This document shows, piece by piece, positions 1 through 5,971 of a stretch of DNA of 5,971 bases. The first letter of the stretch is position 1. The number at the start of each line of letters is the position of its first letter. Under the pieces are notes generated by a model that saw only the letters and a program-made list of their open reading frames with translations, searched no databases and was not told the origin of the DNA. The stretch is from Rhodoferax sp. (GTDB lineage Bacteria; Pseudomonadota; Gammaproteobacteria; Burkholderiales; Burkholderiaceae_C), in contig JALNWC010000189.1 in assembly GCA_023231075.1 (NCBI GenBank), positions 1 through 5,971 of the forward strand, given 5' to 3'. The position numbers and the translations under genes were made by a program.

Positions 1-11
1 CCGTTAAGACT

Positions 12-15
12 GGAG
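12..15 (+). promoter_or_regulatory. Ribosome binding site of the CoA-transferase subunit B gene
   Basis: GGAG lies 7 bases before the ATG at 23, which is good Shine-Dalgarno spacing. An in-frame TTG at 17 is only one base away from it and so cannot use this site; this decides the start in favour of ATG 23. Confidence 0.7.
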
Positions 16-22
16 TTTGATC

Positions 23-661
23 ATGGCTTGGACACACGACGAAATGGCCGCTTTGGCCGCCAAGGAATTGCAGGACGGTTTTTATGTGAACCTGGGCATT
101 GGCCTGCCCACGCTGGTCGCCAACTTTGTCAACCCGGAGATCGAAGTCTGGCTGCAAAGTGAAAACGGCATGCTCGGCATTGGCCCGTTTCCCACCGACG
201 ACAAGGTGGATGCCGACCTGATCAATGCCGGCAAGCAAACGGTCACCACCATCCCCGGCTCCAGCATTTTTGGCAGCCACGACAGCTTTGCCATGATTCG
301 TGGCGGCAAGATCGACCTGAGCATTCTGGGTGCCATGCAGGTGAGCGAGACCGGCGACCTGGCCAACTGGATGATTCCGGGCAAGATGATCAAGGGCATG
401 GGCGGCGCCATGGACCTGGTGGGCGGCGTGAAAAGTGTGGTGGTGCTGATGGAACACGTGGCCAAAAAGAAGGATGGCACGATTGACTTCAAGATCTTGC
501 CCAGCTGCACCCTGCCGTTGACCGGCGTCGGTGTGGTGGACCGCATCATCACCGATCTGGCCGTGATGGACATCACGCCGCACGGGCTCAAGGTGGTGGA
601 ACTGGCCCCGGGGGTGACGATGGAAGAGCTGCAGTCCAAGACCGGCGTGACGCTGCACTGA
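23..661 (+). CDS. scoB: 3-oxoacid CoA-transferase subunit B (CoA transferase family I, beta subunit)
   Basis: This 212-residue protein is the B subunit of a two-subunit CoA-transferase that moves CoA from succinyl-CoA (or a similar donor) to a 3-oxoacid such as acetoacetate, in the cytoplasm. Seen in the sequence: the SENGMLG motif at residues 46-52, whose Glu47 is the catalytic glutamate that forms the glutamyl-CoA thioester in this family; RGG at 93-95; the hallmark [10 protein letters not shown] at 112-121; and GMGGAMDLV at 125-133. The length is normal for a stand-alone B subunit, so it needs a separate A subunit. A TAA at 5-7, fifteen bases before the ATG, is a plausible end of that upstream partner, but only two codons are visible. 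The start is ATG 23, supported by GGAG at 12-15. Substrate is not fixed by sequence: PcaJ (3-oxoadipate) and AtoA-type enzymes are close relatives, so the symbol is tentative while the family is certain. Confidence 0.93.
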   Translation: MAWTHDEMAALAAKELQDGFYVNLGIGLPTLVANFVNPEIEVWLQSENGMLGIGPFPTDDKVDADLINAGKQTVTTIPGSSIFGSHDSFAMIRGGKIDLSILGAMQVSETGDLANWMIPGKMIKGMGGAMDLVGGVKSVVVLMEHVAKKKDGTIDFKILPSCTLPLTGVGVVDRIITDLAVMDITPHGLKVVELAPGVTMEELQSKTGVTLH

Positions 662-682
662 GCGCACCGACTGTTTGGCCGA

Positions 683-2062
683 TCAAGCGATCCTGCTGCG
701 CGCCACCTGGCGCAGCAGCGCCGTGAGCCCCAGCGCCGCGATCGTCAGGCCCAGCACCAGCGCAATCCAGAAGCCCTGCGCGGCCATGGGCTGTGCCGGT
801 GCCCACGGCGCCCAGTTGGGTGCCAGCCCCAGCACGTAGCCCAGCGGCAGCGAAAACCCCCAGAACGCGGTCAGGTGAATCACCATGGGCGCGCGCGTGA
901 CCTTGTAGCCGCGAATCGCGCAACTGGTCACCACCTGGGTCGCGTCCGAGAGCTGGAACAGGGCCGCGAGCAACAGCAACTGTGCCGTGAGCGCAATCAC
1001 CGCCGCGTCGCTGGTGTAAGCGCTGGCGATTTGTCGGCTGAACAGCGCCATCAGCGTGGCCGACACCACCGCAAACCCCAGCCCCGCCGCCACACCCACC
1101 CAGGCCTGGTGGCGCGCCCGCACCGGTTGCCCCGCGCCCAGCGACTGGCCCACCCGCGTCAGCAGTGCCAGCCCCAGGCTCAGCGGCACCATGAACACCA
1201 GCGAGGTGAAATTGAGCGCAATCTGGTGGGCCGCCATCTGGGTGCTGCCAAACACCGCAATCAGCAGCGCAATCAGGCTGAAGGCACTGGCCTCGGCAAA
1301 GTAGGTCACGCCAATCGGCAGCCCCAGCTTGAGCAGGCTTTTGATTTGCGGCCAGTGCGGCGCCTCGAACTGCGCAAACGGCCAAGTTGCGCGGTAAACC
1401 GGCGAACGCCGCATCCACCACAGCAGGGCCAGCAGATTGAAGGCCACCGAGATCAGCGTGGCCCAGGCGCAACCCAGTCCGCCCAGCCGGGGGGCGCCAA
1501 ACAAGCCAAACACCAGCAGCGCGTTGCTGATCACATTCAAACCCAGCGACAGCAGCGCAATCACCATCAGCGGCTTGGTCTGGTTGATGCTGGTGCTGTA
1601 ACCGTACAGTGCGCGGTAGCAGGCAAACAGCGGCAGCGCCGTGCTGGTGATGCGCACAAACCCCAGCGCCAGGTCGTGCACATAGGGCTCCAGCGTCATG
1701 TGGTCAAACAGCAGCGAGGCCAGGTTGGCCAGGGCCATGGCCAGCAGGCCGACAAACAGGCCTTTCCATAGCGCTTGCCGCACCACATGGGGCACCTGCG
1801 CCAGGTCCTGCGCACCCACATGGTGGGCGACCACCGGGTTGATGGCCAGCATCACGCCCATCATGCTGATGATGAGCATGTTCCAGATCGACACACCCAG
1901 TGACACGCCTGCCAGGTCCTGCACCGAGGCATGGCCGGCCATAGCGACCTCGACCACCGCCATGCCGACGTAGGCCAACTGCCCCACCAGAATCGGCCAG
2001 GCCAGGTGCCAGAGACCGCGCAGCTCGGTGGTCAGGCGGCTGCGCTGCGCCGGCTGGCGCAT
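683..2062 (-). CDS. MATE family efflux transporter, NorM type
   Basis: This 459-residue inner-membrane protein has about twelve hydrophobic segments in two MatE halves and should export cationic drugs, dyes or metabolites in exchange for Na+ or H+. Its length matches NorM (about 457 residues). Two acidic residues equivalent to the cation site of Vibrio NorM (Glu255, Asp371) are present at the expected places, Glu257 in the segment YFAEAS and Asp373 in QLSDATQ; HQIALN at 279-284 is another NorM signature. The third acidic position (Asp36 in NorM-VC) is Glu38 here, in VVEVAMAGH. The start chosen is ATG 2062 because it gives the family length and leads into the first membrane helix; the frame stays open to a TTG at 2164, but that adds 34 uncharacteristic residues and overlaps mutL. 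No strong Shine-Dalgarno is visible before ATG 2062. The gene follows mutL after 73 bp and converges on the CoA-transferase gene with 21 bp between stops. Substrate cannot be predicted. Confidence 0.92.
   Translation of the reverse strand: MRQPAQRSRLTTELRGLWHLAWPILVGQLAYVGMAVVEVAMAGHASVQDLAGVSLGVSIWNMLIISMMGVMLAINPVVAHHVGAQDLAQVPHVVRQALWKGLFVGLLAMALANLASLLFDHMTLEPYVHDLALGFVRITSTALPLFACYRALYGYSTSINQTKPLMVIALLSLGLNVISNALLVFGLFGAPRLGGLGCAWATLISVAFNLLALLWWMRRSPVYRATWPFAQFEAPHWPQIKSLLKLGLPIGVTYFAEASAFSLIALLIAVFGSTQMAAHQIALNFTSLVFMVPLSLGLALLTRVGQSLGAGQPVRARHQAWVGVAAGLGFAVVSATLMALFSRQIASAYTSDAAVIALTAQLLLLAALFQLSDATQVVTSCAIRGYKVTRAPMVIHLTAFWGFSLPLGYVLGLAPNWAPWAPAQPMAAQGFWIALVLGLTIAALGLTALLRQVARSRIA
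693..718. repeat. Inverted repeat at the 3' end of the MATE gene, near the convergent stops
   Basis: CTGCTGCGC (693-701) is the exact reverse complement of GCGCAGCAG (710-718), with an 8-base loop. It lies inside the last codons of the MATE gene and about 30 bases past the CoA-transferase stop. No T-run follows on either strand, so it is not a canonical intrinsic terminator. It may still slow both converging transcripts, or may just reflect Leu-Leu-Arg and Arg-Ser codons. Confidence 0.4.
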
Positions 2063-2111
2063 CAGTTGTTTGAAGGGTCTTAACAAAGTGGGTACTGCTT
2101 GTGCAACGGGA

Positions 2112-2132
2112 GGCCGGACGCCTGCGCCGGCC
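2112..2132. repeat. GC-rich hairpin between mutL and the MATE gene
   Basis: GGCCGG (2112-2117) pairs with CCGGCC (2127-2132), and the stem extends by CG (2119-2120) with CG (2125-2126) past a single unpaired A at 2118, leaving a 4-base loop. In the mutL transcript it begins about three bases after the stop codon. No U-tract follows, so it is not a standard intrinsic terminator. It could mark mRNA 3' stability or processing, or partial attenuation between mutL and the downstream efflux gene. Confidence 0.5.
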
Positions 2133-2135
2133 GGT

Positions 2136-4094
2136 TCAACGTCCGCGCATGAACAGGGCGTCAAGCTCGCGCAGGCTGATTTGGCGCCAGGTGGGGCGGC
2201 CGTGGTTGCATTGGTCAGAACGCTCGGTGGCCTCCATCTGGCGCAACAGTGCGTTCATTTCTTCCAGCGTCAGATGCCGGTTGGCGCGCACCGCGCCGTG
2301 GCAGGCCAGGGTGCCGAGCAGCTCGTTGTGGGCGCGCTGCACCACGCTGCTGGCCTCATGCTGGCCCAGCTCGGCCAGCACGCTGCGCGCCAGTTCCACC
2401 GCATCGCCTTGCGCCAGCGTGGTCGGCACGGCGCGCACCACCAGCGTCTTGCCCGAGAACGGCGTGATGTCAAGCCCCAGCAGCAGCAGGGTGTCCGCGT
2501 GGGATTCGGCGGTGGCCACCTCCAGCGGGGTGGCGGCAAAGGCGGCCGGGATCAGCAGCGGCTGGCTGGGCAGACAGGCGCCGTCTTGCGCTGCCGACCA
2601 CTGCGCCTTGAGCCGCTCGTAAACAATGCGCTCGTGCGCCGCGTGCATGTCGACAATGACCAGGCCCTGGGCGTTTTCAGCCAGGAGGTAGATGCCCTTG
2701 AGCTGCGCCAGCGCCCGCCCCAGCGGCCAGTCGCCGGCGGGCAGGGGGGCTGACGCTTCGACCGCGGCCGGGCTGGCTGCCGGTGCCAGCAGGCTGGCCG
2801 CCGCCCCGGATGGCGCGGGCGCCCACAGCACGCCCAGGTCATTGACCCGATGACCCGCCGGGGCGTCAAAGCGCATGGGCGCCTGGCTGTAGGCAAACGG
2901 CGTCGGTGGGCGCTCGGACGGGTCGGGGCCGTTGCCCAAGCCCGCAGCAGGTATCGGCGTCTCACCGCGCTCGCTGACCCGGGCAGACCCCGCTGACGGG
3001 CTGGCCACGCCAGCTGCGGCATGGGCCAGCGCCCGTCCGGCACGGGGTGCCGCCAACGCGCTTTCCACCGCATGGCGCACCGCCTGGTGCACCTCGCGGC
3101 TGTCGCGAAAACGCACCTCGATCTTGGTCGGGTGCACATTGACATCGACCCGCGTCGGGTCGATGTCAATGTAGAGCGCATAGACCGGCTGGCGCTGGCC
3201 ATGCAGCACGTCCTCATAGGCGCTGCGGGCCGCGTGGGTGATGACCTTGTCGCGCACAAAACGGCCGTTGACATAGCAAAACTGCTGGTCGCCCCGCGCC
3301 CGCGCCGCGTCGGGCAGGCCGGCGCGGCCCCAGACCTTGACGACGGGCGCGTGGTCGGGCCGACCAGGGGTGGCTTGGGTGGAAAAGTCGACCCACACCG
3401 AGCGCGCGACAAAATCGGCGCCCAGCACATCGGCCAGGCGCTGCTCCAGCGCGGGCAGGCTGCCCAGGTCGCCGCAGCGCCGCCATTGCTCGACCAGCTT
3501 GCCTTCGTGCCAAATGGCAAAACCGACATCGGGACGGGCCAGCGCATGCCGCCGCACGGCTTCGACACAATGCGCCAGTTCGGTCGCGTCGGTCTTGAGA
3601 AACTTGCGTCGCGCCGGGGTGCTGAAAAACAGCTCCTTGACTTCGACCGTGGTGCCGGTGCTGCGCGCCACCGGTGTGATTTCGCCGGTCTGGCCTTCGA
3701 GCAGGTAGCCATGGACCTGGCCGCCCACGCGCGACAGCAGGGCGCAGTCGGCAATGGCATTGATGGCGGCCAGCGCCTCGCCGCGAAAGCCCATGGTGCC
3801 GACCGATTCCAGGTCGGCCAGGCTGCCGATCTTGCTGGTGGCGTGGCGCTTGAGCGCGATCGGCAGTTCTTCGGGCAGGATGCCCGAACCGTCGTCTTCG
3901 ACGCTGATCAGGCGCACGCCCCCGGCCAGCAGCCGCACCGCGATCTGGCGGGCCCCGGCATCGAGCGCGTTGTCCACCAGTTCGCGCACCACCGAGGCCG
4001 GCCGCTCCACCACCTCGCCGGCGGCAATCTGGCTGATCAGCGTGTCGGGCAGTTCGCGAATGGGTCGGCGCGGCGCGGGTGCAAGCTCACTCAT
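2136..4094 (-). CDS. mutL: DNA mismatch repair protein MutL (predicted endonuclease-proficient type)
   Basis: This 652-residue MutL couples mismatch recognition by MutS to strand incision and excision. The N-terminal GHKL ATPase is complete: Glu38 and Asn42 in RELVDNALDAGA (E. coli Glu29 and Asn33), DDGSG at 67-71, GFRGEAL at 102-108, and the conserved lysine loop NVHPTK ending at Lys324 (E. coli Lys307). A Pro/Ala-rich linker spans roughly 350-455. The C-terminal dimerisation domain has DMHAAHERIVYE at 482-493, which fits the metal-binding DQHA(X)2E(X)4E endonuclease motif with Met for Gln as in Neisseria MutL, plus ACH at 597-599, CNHGRP at 629-634 and FMR at 648-650. QPLLIP at 511-516 matches the beta-clamp motif. 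These features suggest a MutH-independent nicking MutL. It is slightly longer than E. coli MutL (615), mainly in the linker. The ATG overlaps the end of rmuC by 8 bases. Confidence 0.97.
   Translation of the reverse strand: MSELAPAPRRPIRELPDTLISQIAAGEVVERPASVVRELVDNALDAGARQIAVRLLAGGVRLISVEDDGSGILPEELPIALKRHATSKIGSLADLESVGTMGFRGEALAAINAIADCALLSRVGGQVHGYLLEGQTGEITPVARSTGTTVEVKELFFSTPARRKFLKTDATELAHCVEAVRRHALARPDVGFAIWHEGKLVEQWRRCGDLGSLPALEQRLADVLGADFVARSVWVDFSTQATPGRPDHAPVVKVWGRAGLPDAARARGDQQFCYVNGRFVRDKVITHAARSAYEDVLHGQRQPVYALYIDIDPTRVDVNVHPTKIEVRFRDSREVHQAVRHAVESALAAPRAGRALAHAAAGVASPSAGSARVSERGETPIPAAGLGNGPDPSERPPTPFAYSQAPMRFDAPAGHRVNDLGVLWAPAPSGAAASLLAPAASPAAVEASAPLPAGDWPLGRALAQLKGIYLLAENAQGLVIVDMHAAHERIVYERLKAQWSAAQDGACLPSQPLLIPAAFAATPLEVATAESHADTLLLLGLDITPFSGKTLVVRAVPTTLAQGDAVELARSVLAELGQHEASSVVQRAHNELLGTLACHGAVRANRHLTLEEMNALLRQMEATERSDQCNHGRPTWRQISLRELDALFMRGR
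3136..3172. repeat. Perfect 17-bp inverted repeat with 3-base loop inside mutL
   Basis: ACATTGACATCGACCCG (3136-3152) is followed by the loop CGT (3153-3155) and then its exact reverse complement (3156-3172); there is no mismatch in either arm. In mutL it covers codons from about Tyr308 to Val320, just before the HPTK loop. The mutL mRNA could form a long tight hairpin here, and the DNA could form a small cruciform. It is directly visible; any function is unknown. Confidence 0.95.
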
Positions 4095-5916
4095 GGTCCG
4101 GGGCCTCGGTCAGCGTGAGGGCAGAAGCCGCATCGAGCGCGTCCGCGTCCAGCGCAACACTGCCCAGAGGCGCAGGCAAGTCTTCCACGTCGCGCAGTTT
4201 GCGTTGAATGGCGCGCGTGCGCACACCCACTTCATTGAACCTGGCCGCCGCCGTGTCGATCGATTTTTTGGTGGCTTCCACGATCTCGCCAAACTTGTTG
4301 AATTCGTTTTTGACCGAGCCCAGCAGGCTCCAGACTTCTGAAGAGCGCTTTTCAATCGCCAGCGTCTTGAAGCCCATTTGCAGGCTGTTCAGCATGGCGG
4401 CCAGGTTGGCCGGGCCGGTGATCATGACGCGGCAGTCGTTCTGGATGGCTTCGACCAGCCCGGGGCGACGGATCACCTCGGCAAACAAGCCTTCGGTGGG
4501 CAGGTACAAAATGGCAAAGTCGGTGGTGTGGGGCGGTGACACGTACTTGGTCACAATTTTTTTGGCCTCCAGCTTCATCGAGGTCTCAAAGGCATTGCCT
4601 GCCTGCAAGATGGCGGCCTTGTCCACCGCGTCGTAGGCGTCCATCAGGCGCTGGTAGTGCTCCACCGGGTATTTGGAGTCAATCGGCAGCCAGATCGGGT
4701 GCTCGTCATGCTTGCCGGGCAGACGGATGGCAAATTCCACCAATTCGTTGCTGCCAGGCACGGTTTTGACGTTTTTGCCGTATTGGTCGATGGTCAGCAC
4801 GTTTTCGATGATGGCGCCCAGCTGCATTTCGCCCCAGGTGCCGCGTGATTTCACGTTGGTCATGACCCGCTTCAAGTCACCCACGCTGGCGGCAAGTGTT
4901 TTCATTTCGCCCAGGCCGTTTTGCACCTGCTCCAGCCGTTCGCTGACGATTTTGAAGGATTCGCCCAGGCGCTGCTCCAGCGTGGCGTGGAGTTTTTCGT
5001 CCACGGTGCGGCGCATTTCTTCGAGCTTGGTGGTGTTGTCCAGCTGAATGGCGGCCAGCCGCTCGTTCAAGGCCACCCGCAGTTGCTCGGCATTTTGCTG
5101 GCTGCCTTGCACCAGCCCGGTGAGCTGCTGCGACACCGACTCTTGCAGGGCTGAAAACTGGTGCTTGATCTGGTAACTGTTGCCTTCCAGCTGGTCTTTC
5201 AGGGCGCCCGACATGACCCCGAGCTGGGTGTTGATGTCGGTTTTGAGGGAGTCCAATGTCAGGCGCGTGGCGCCCGTCAGCGTCTCGAAGCGTTCCTGGA
5301 TGCGGGTTTCAAATAGCGCAGCGCTGTCCGTCATGGCCTGGCGCGACTTGACGCTCTCGGTGGCCAGGTTGGCCAGGGCCGTGCCCAGTTCGGCGCGGAA
5401 ACCGCCCAAGGCATCGGTCAATTCCTTGCGCCCGGTGGCGGTATCGGTTTGTGCCTGGCCCAGGTGCGCCAAAAGAGTTTTGCTGGTGTCGTCCAATCCT
5501 GTGGAGACGGCCAGTTGCAAGGCCTCCAGACGCCGGGTCAGTGAATTCTCAAACCCACACAAACGTTGTTCCAGCTTGCCTTCAAAACCCTGAAAAGCGG
5601 TCAAAAGTTCGGATCGGCTTTGGCGGGACTCCGCCACGGTTTGTGCCAGCTTGTCATCCATCGCGTGGCGGACAGACTCCAGGCTTGACGCCGTGGCCTG
5701 GGTAAAGCCGCGCAATTGTTGCGACACGCCTTCGAGCGCGCCATCATTTTTGGCCACGGCTTGCAGCGTGGCGCGGGCGGACTGCTCCAGCGACTCCAGC
5801 TTGAGCGCCAGTTCTGAGGGCAGGTCGATGCGGGTTTTGCGCAGCAGCAAAATGATTTGCAGCACCAGCACCAGGGCGACGCCAACGGACAGCAGGGGAA
5901 GCATCAGGTCAGTCAT
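4087..5916 (-). CDS. rmuC: DNA recombination protein RmuC
   Basis: This 609-residue protein belongs to the RmuC family, which in E. coli limits recombination at inverted repeats and is predicted to be related to nucleases. Order of parts: a single hydrophobic helix at about residues 5-25 (signal-anchor to the inner membrane), then a long Gln/Leu/Glu-rich helical region at about 35-345 that looks like coiled coil, then the RmuC domain at about 350-580 and a short acidic tail. In the domain, RGTWGEMQLG (358-367, with Glu363) and LPIDSKYP with Asp413 and Lys415 are conserved; the D-x-K resembles a PD-(D/E)XK nuclease active site, which is family inference. It is longer than E. coli RmuC (475 residues), chiefly in the coiled coil. 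The start is ATG 5916 because the membrane helix follows at once; the frame is open to the window edge but has no ATG, GTG or TTG there. No strong Shine-Dalgarno is visible. It is the first gene of the rmuC-mutL pair. Confidence 0.95.
   Translation of the reverse strand: MTDLMLPLLSVGVALVLVLQIILLLRKTRIDLPSELALKLESLEQSARATLQAVAKNDGALEGVSQQLRGFTQATASSLESVRHAMDDKLAQTVAESRQSRSELLTAFQGFEGKLEQRLCGFENSLTRRLEALQLAVSTGLDDTSKTLLAHLGQAQTDTATGRKELTDALGGFRAELGTALANLATESVKSRQAMTDSAALFETRIQERFETLTGATRLTLDSLKTDINTQLGVMSGALKDQLEGNSYQIKHQFSALQESVSQQLTGLVQGSQQNAEQLRVALNERLAAIQLDNTTKLEEMRRTVDEKLHATLEQRLGESFKIVSERLEQVQNGLGEMKTLAASVGDLKRVMTNVKSRGTWGEMQLGAIIENVLTIDQYGKNVKTVPGSNELVEFAIRLPGKHDEHPIWLPIDSKYPVEHYQRLMDAYDAVDKAAILQAGNAFETSMKLEAKKIVTKYVSPPHTTDFAILYLPTEGLFAEVIRRPGLVEAIQNDCRVMITGPANLAAMLNSLQMGFKTLAIEKRSSEVWSLLGSVKNEFNKFGEIVEATKKSIDTAAARFNEVGVRTRAIQRKLRDVEDLPAPLGSVALDADALDAASALTLTEAPDHE
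4104..4107 (-). promoter_or_regulatory. Ribosome binding site of mutL within the end of rmuC
   Basis: On the - strand GAGG sits 9 bases before the mutL ATG at 4094, inside the last codons of rmuC. With the 8-base ATGAGTGA overlap of the two genes, it supports ATG 4094 as the start and suggests translational coupling. Confidence 0.5.
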
Positions 5917-5971
5917 GAGTCGGGTTTTGACGGTGGAAAGATGGACAAAAGTAACTTGAAAACAGAAATCA
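5917..5971 (-). promoter_or_regulatory. Upstream leader of rmuC, A+T-rich (possible promoter region)
   Basis: The last 31 bases of the window (5941-5971) contain only about 29% G+C against over 60% elsewhere, as often seen at promoters. They lie 25-55 bases before the rmuC ATG. I could not find a convincing -35/-10 pair on the - strand, and the region is cut by the window edge, so this is a location guess only. Confidence 0.2.

Noticed and set aside
588..1472. A 294-codon open frame on the - strand overlapping the MATE gene in another frame
   Set aside because: It is Gly/Ala-rich, lacks membrane segments or motifs, and lies over the confidently identified MATE gene and the end of scoB.
1718..1736. 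A 19-base exact direct repeat shared with 5362-5380
   Set aside because: Both copies encode Ala-Leu-Ala-Asn-Leu-Ala in the same frame of two unrelated genes with the same codon bias; this is coincidence from codon use, not a mobile or regulatory repeat.
2063..2164. Longer MATE N-terminus from TTG 2164
   Set aside because: The extra 34 residues are not membrane-like or MATE-like, the start is a rare TTG inside mutL, and ATG 2062 gives the normal family length.
2028..2753. A 241-codon + strand open frame across the mutL-MATE junction
   Set aside because: It is antisense to two real genes, has Arg/Gln/Gly-rich composition and no domain.
3021..4118. A 365-codon open frame on the + strand opposite mutL
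   Set aside because: It is antisense to a certain mutL gene, has His/Gln/Arg-rich low-complexity composition typical of GC-rich shadow frames, and shows no recognisable domain. Its MutL-like patch (IDIDP-x-RVDVNV) is only the consequence of the palindrome at 3136-3172.
5941..5971. A possible divergent + strand gene starting at ATG 5941 and leaving the window
   Set aside because: Only ten codons are visible, the ribosome site is poor, and its ATG would be just 24 bp from the rmuC start, leaving no promoter space. It cannot be supported from this window.
1..5971. Search for a new system: CRISPR array, insertion sequence, phage or defence genes, RNA genes
   Set aside because: No repeated spacers, transposase, terminal repeats, tRNA/rRNA-like structure or unknown conserved gene was seen; all coding space is filled by four well-known families.

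Overview
This is an ordinary chromosomal window from a GC-rich bacterium (over 60% GC by eye) with four complete genes and almost no spare DNA. Gene content and style point to a betaproteobacterium, most likely Burkholderiales/Comamonadaceae (Rhodoferax- or Polaromonas-like). The MutL carries a DMHA-type endonuclease motif like that of Neisseria, and the protein family variants look betaproteobacterial. The genus is inference only.

Layout: on the + strand, a 3-oxoacid CoA-transferase subunit B gene (23-661) fills the left end; its subunit A partner should lie just outside the window to the left. Facing it on the - strand is a three-gene run read right to left: rmuC (5916-4087), mutL (4094-2136) and a NorM-type MATE efflux gene (2062-683). 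rmuC and mutL overlap by 8 bases, so they are very probably co-transcribed and translationally coupled. The MATE gene starts 73 bases after the mutL stop, and that gap holds a GC-rich hairpin, so its co-transcription is less certain. The MATE and CoA-transferase stop codons face each other across only 21 bp.

Function: RmuC (a membrane-anchored, coiled-coil, nuclease-like protein) and MutL (mismatch repair with a predicted endonuclease site and a beta-clamp motif) form a genome-maintenance pair. The MATE protein is a cation-coupled drug/metabolite exporter. The CoA-transferase belongs to ketone body/short-chain acyl metabolism and is unrelated to the other three.

I found no mobile element, CRISPR array, RNA gene, toxin-antitoxin pair or defence island. 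The most unusual signal is a perfect 17-bp inverted repeat with a 3-base loop (3136-3172) inside mutL. It lies over the codons leading into the conserved ATPase lysine loop, and makes both DNA strands encode almost the same peptide there.
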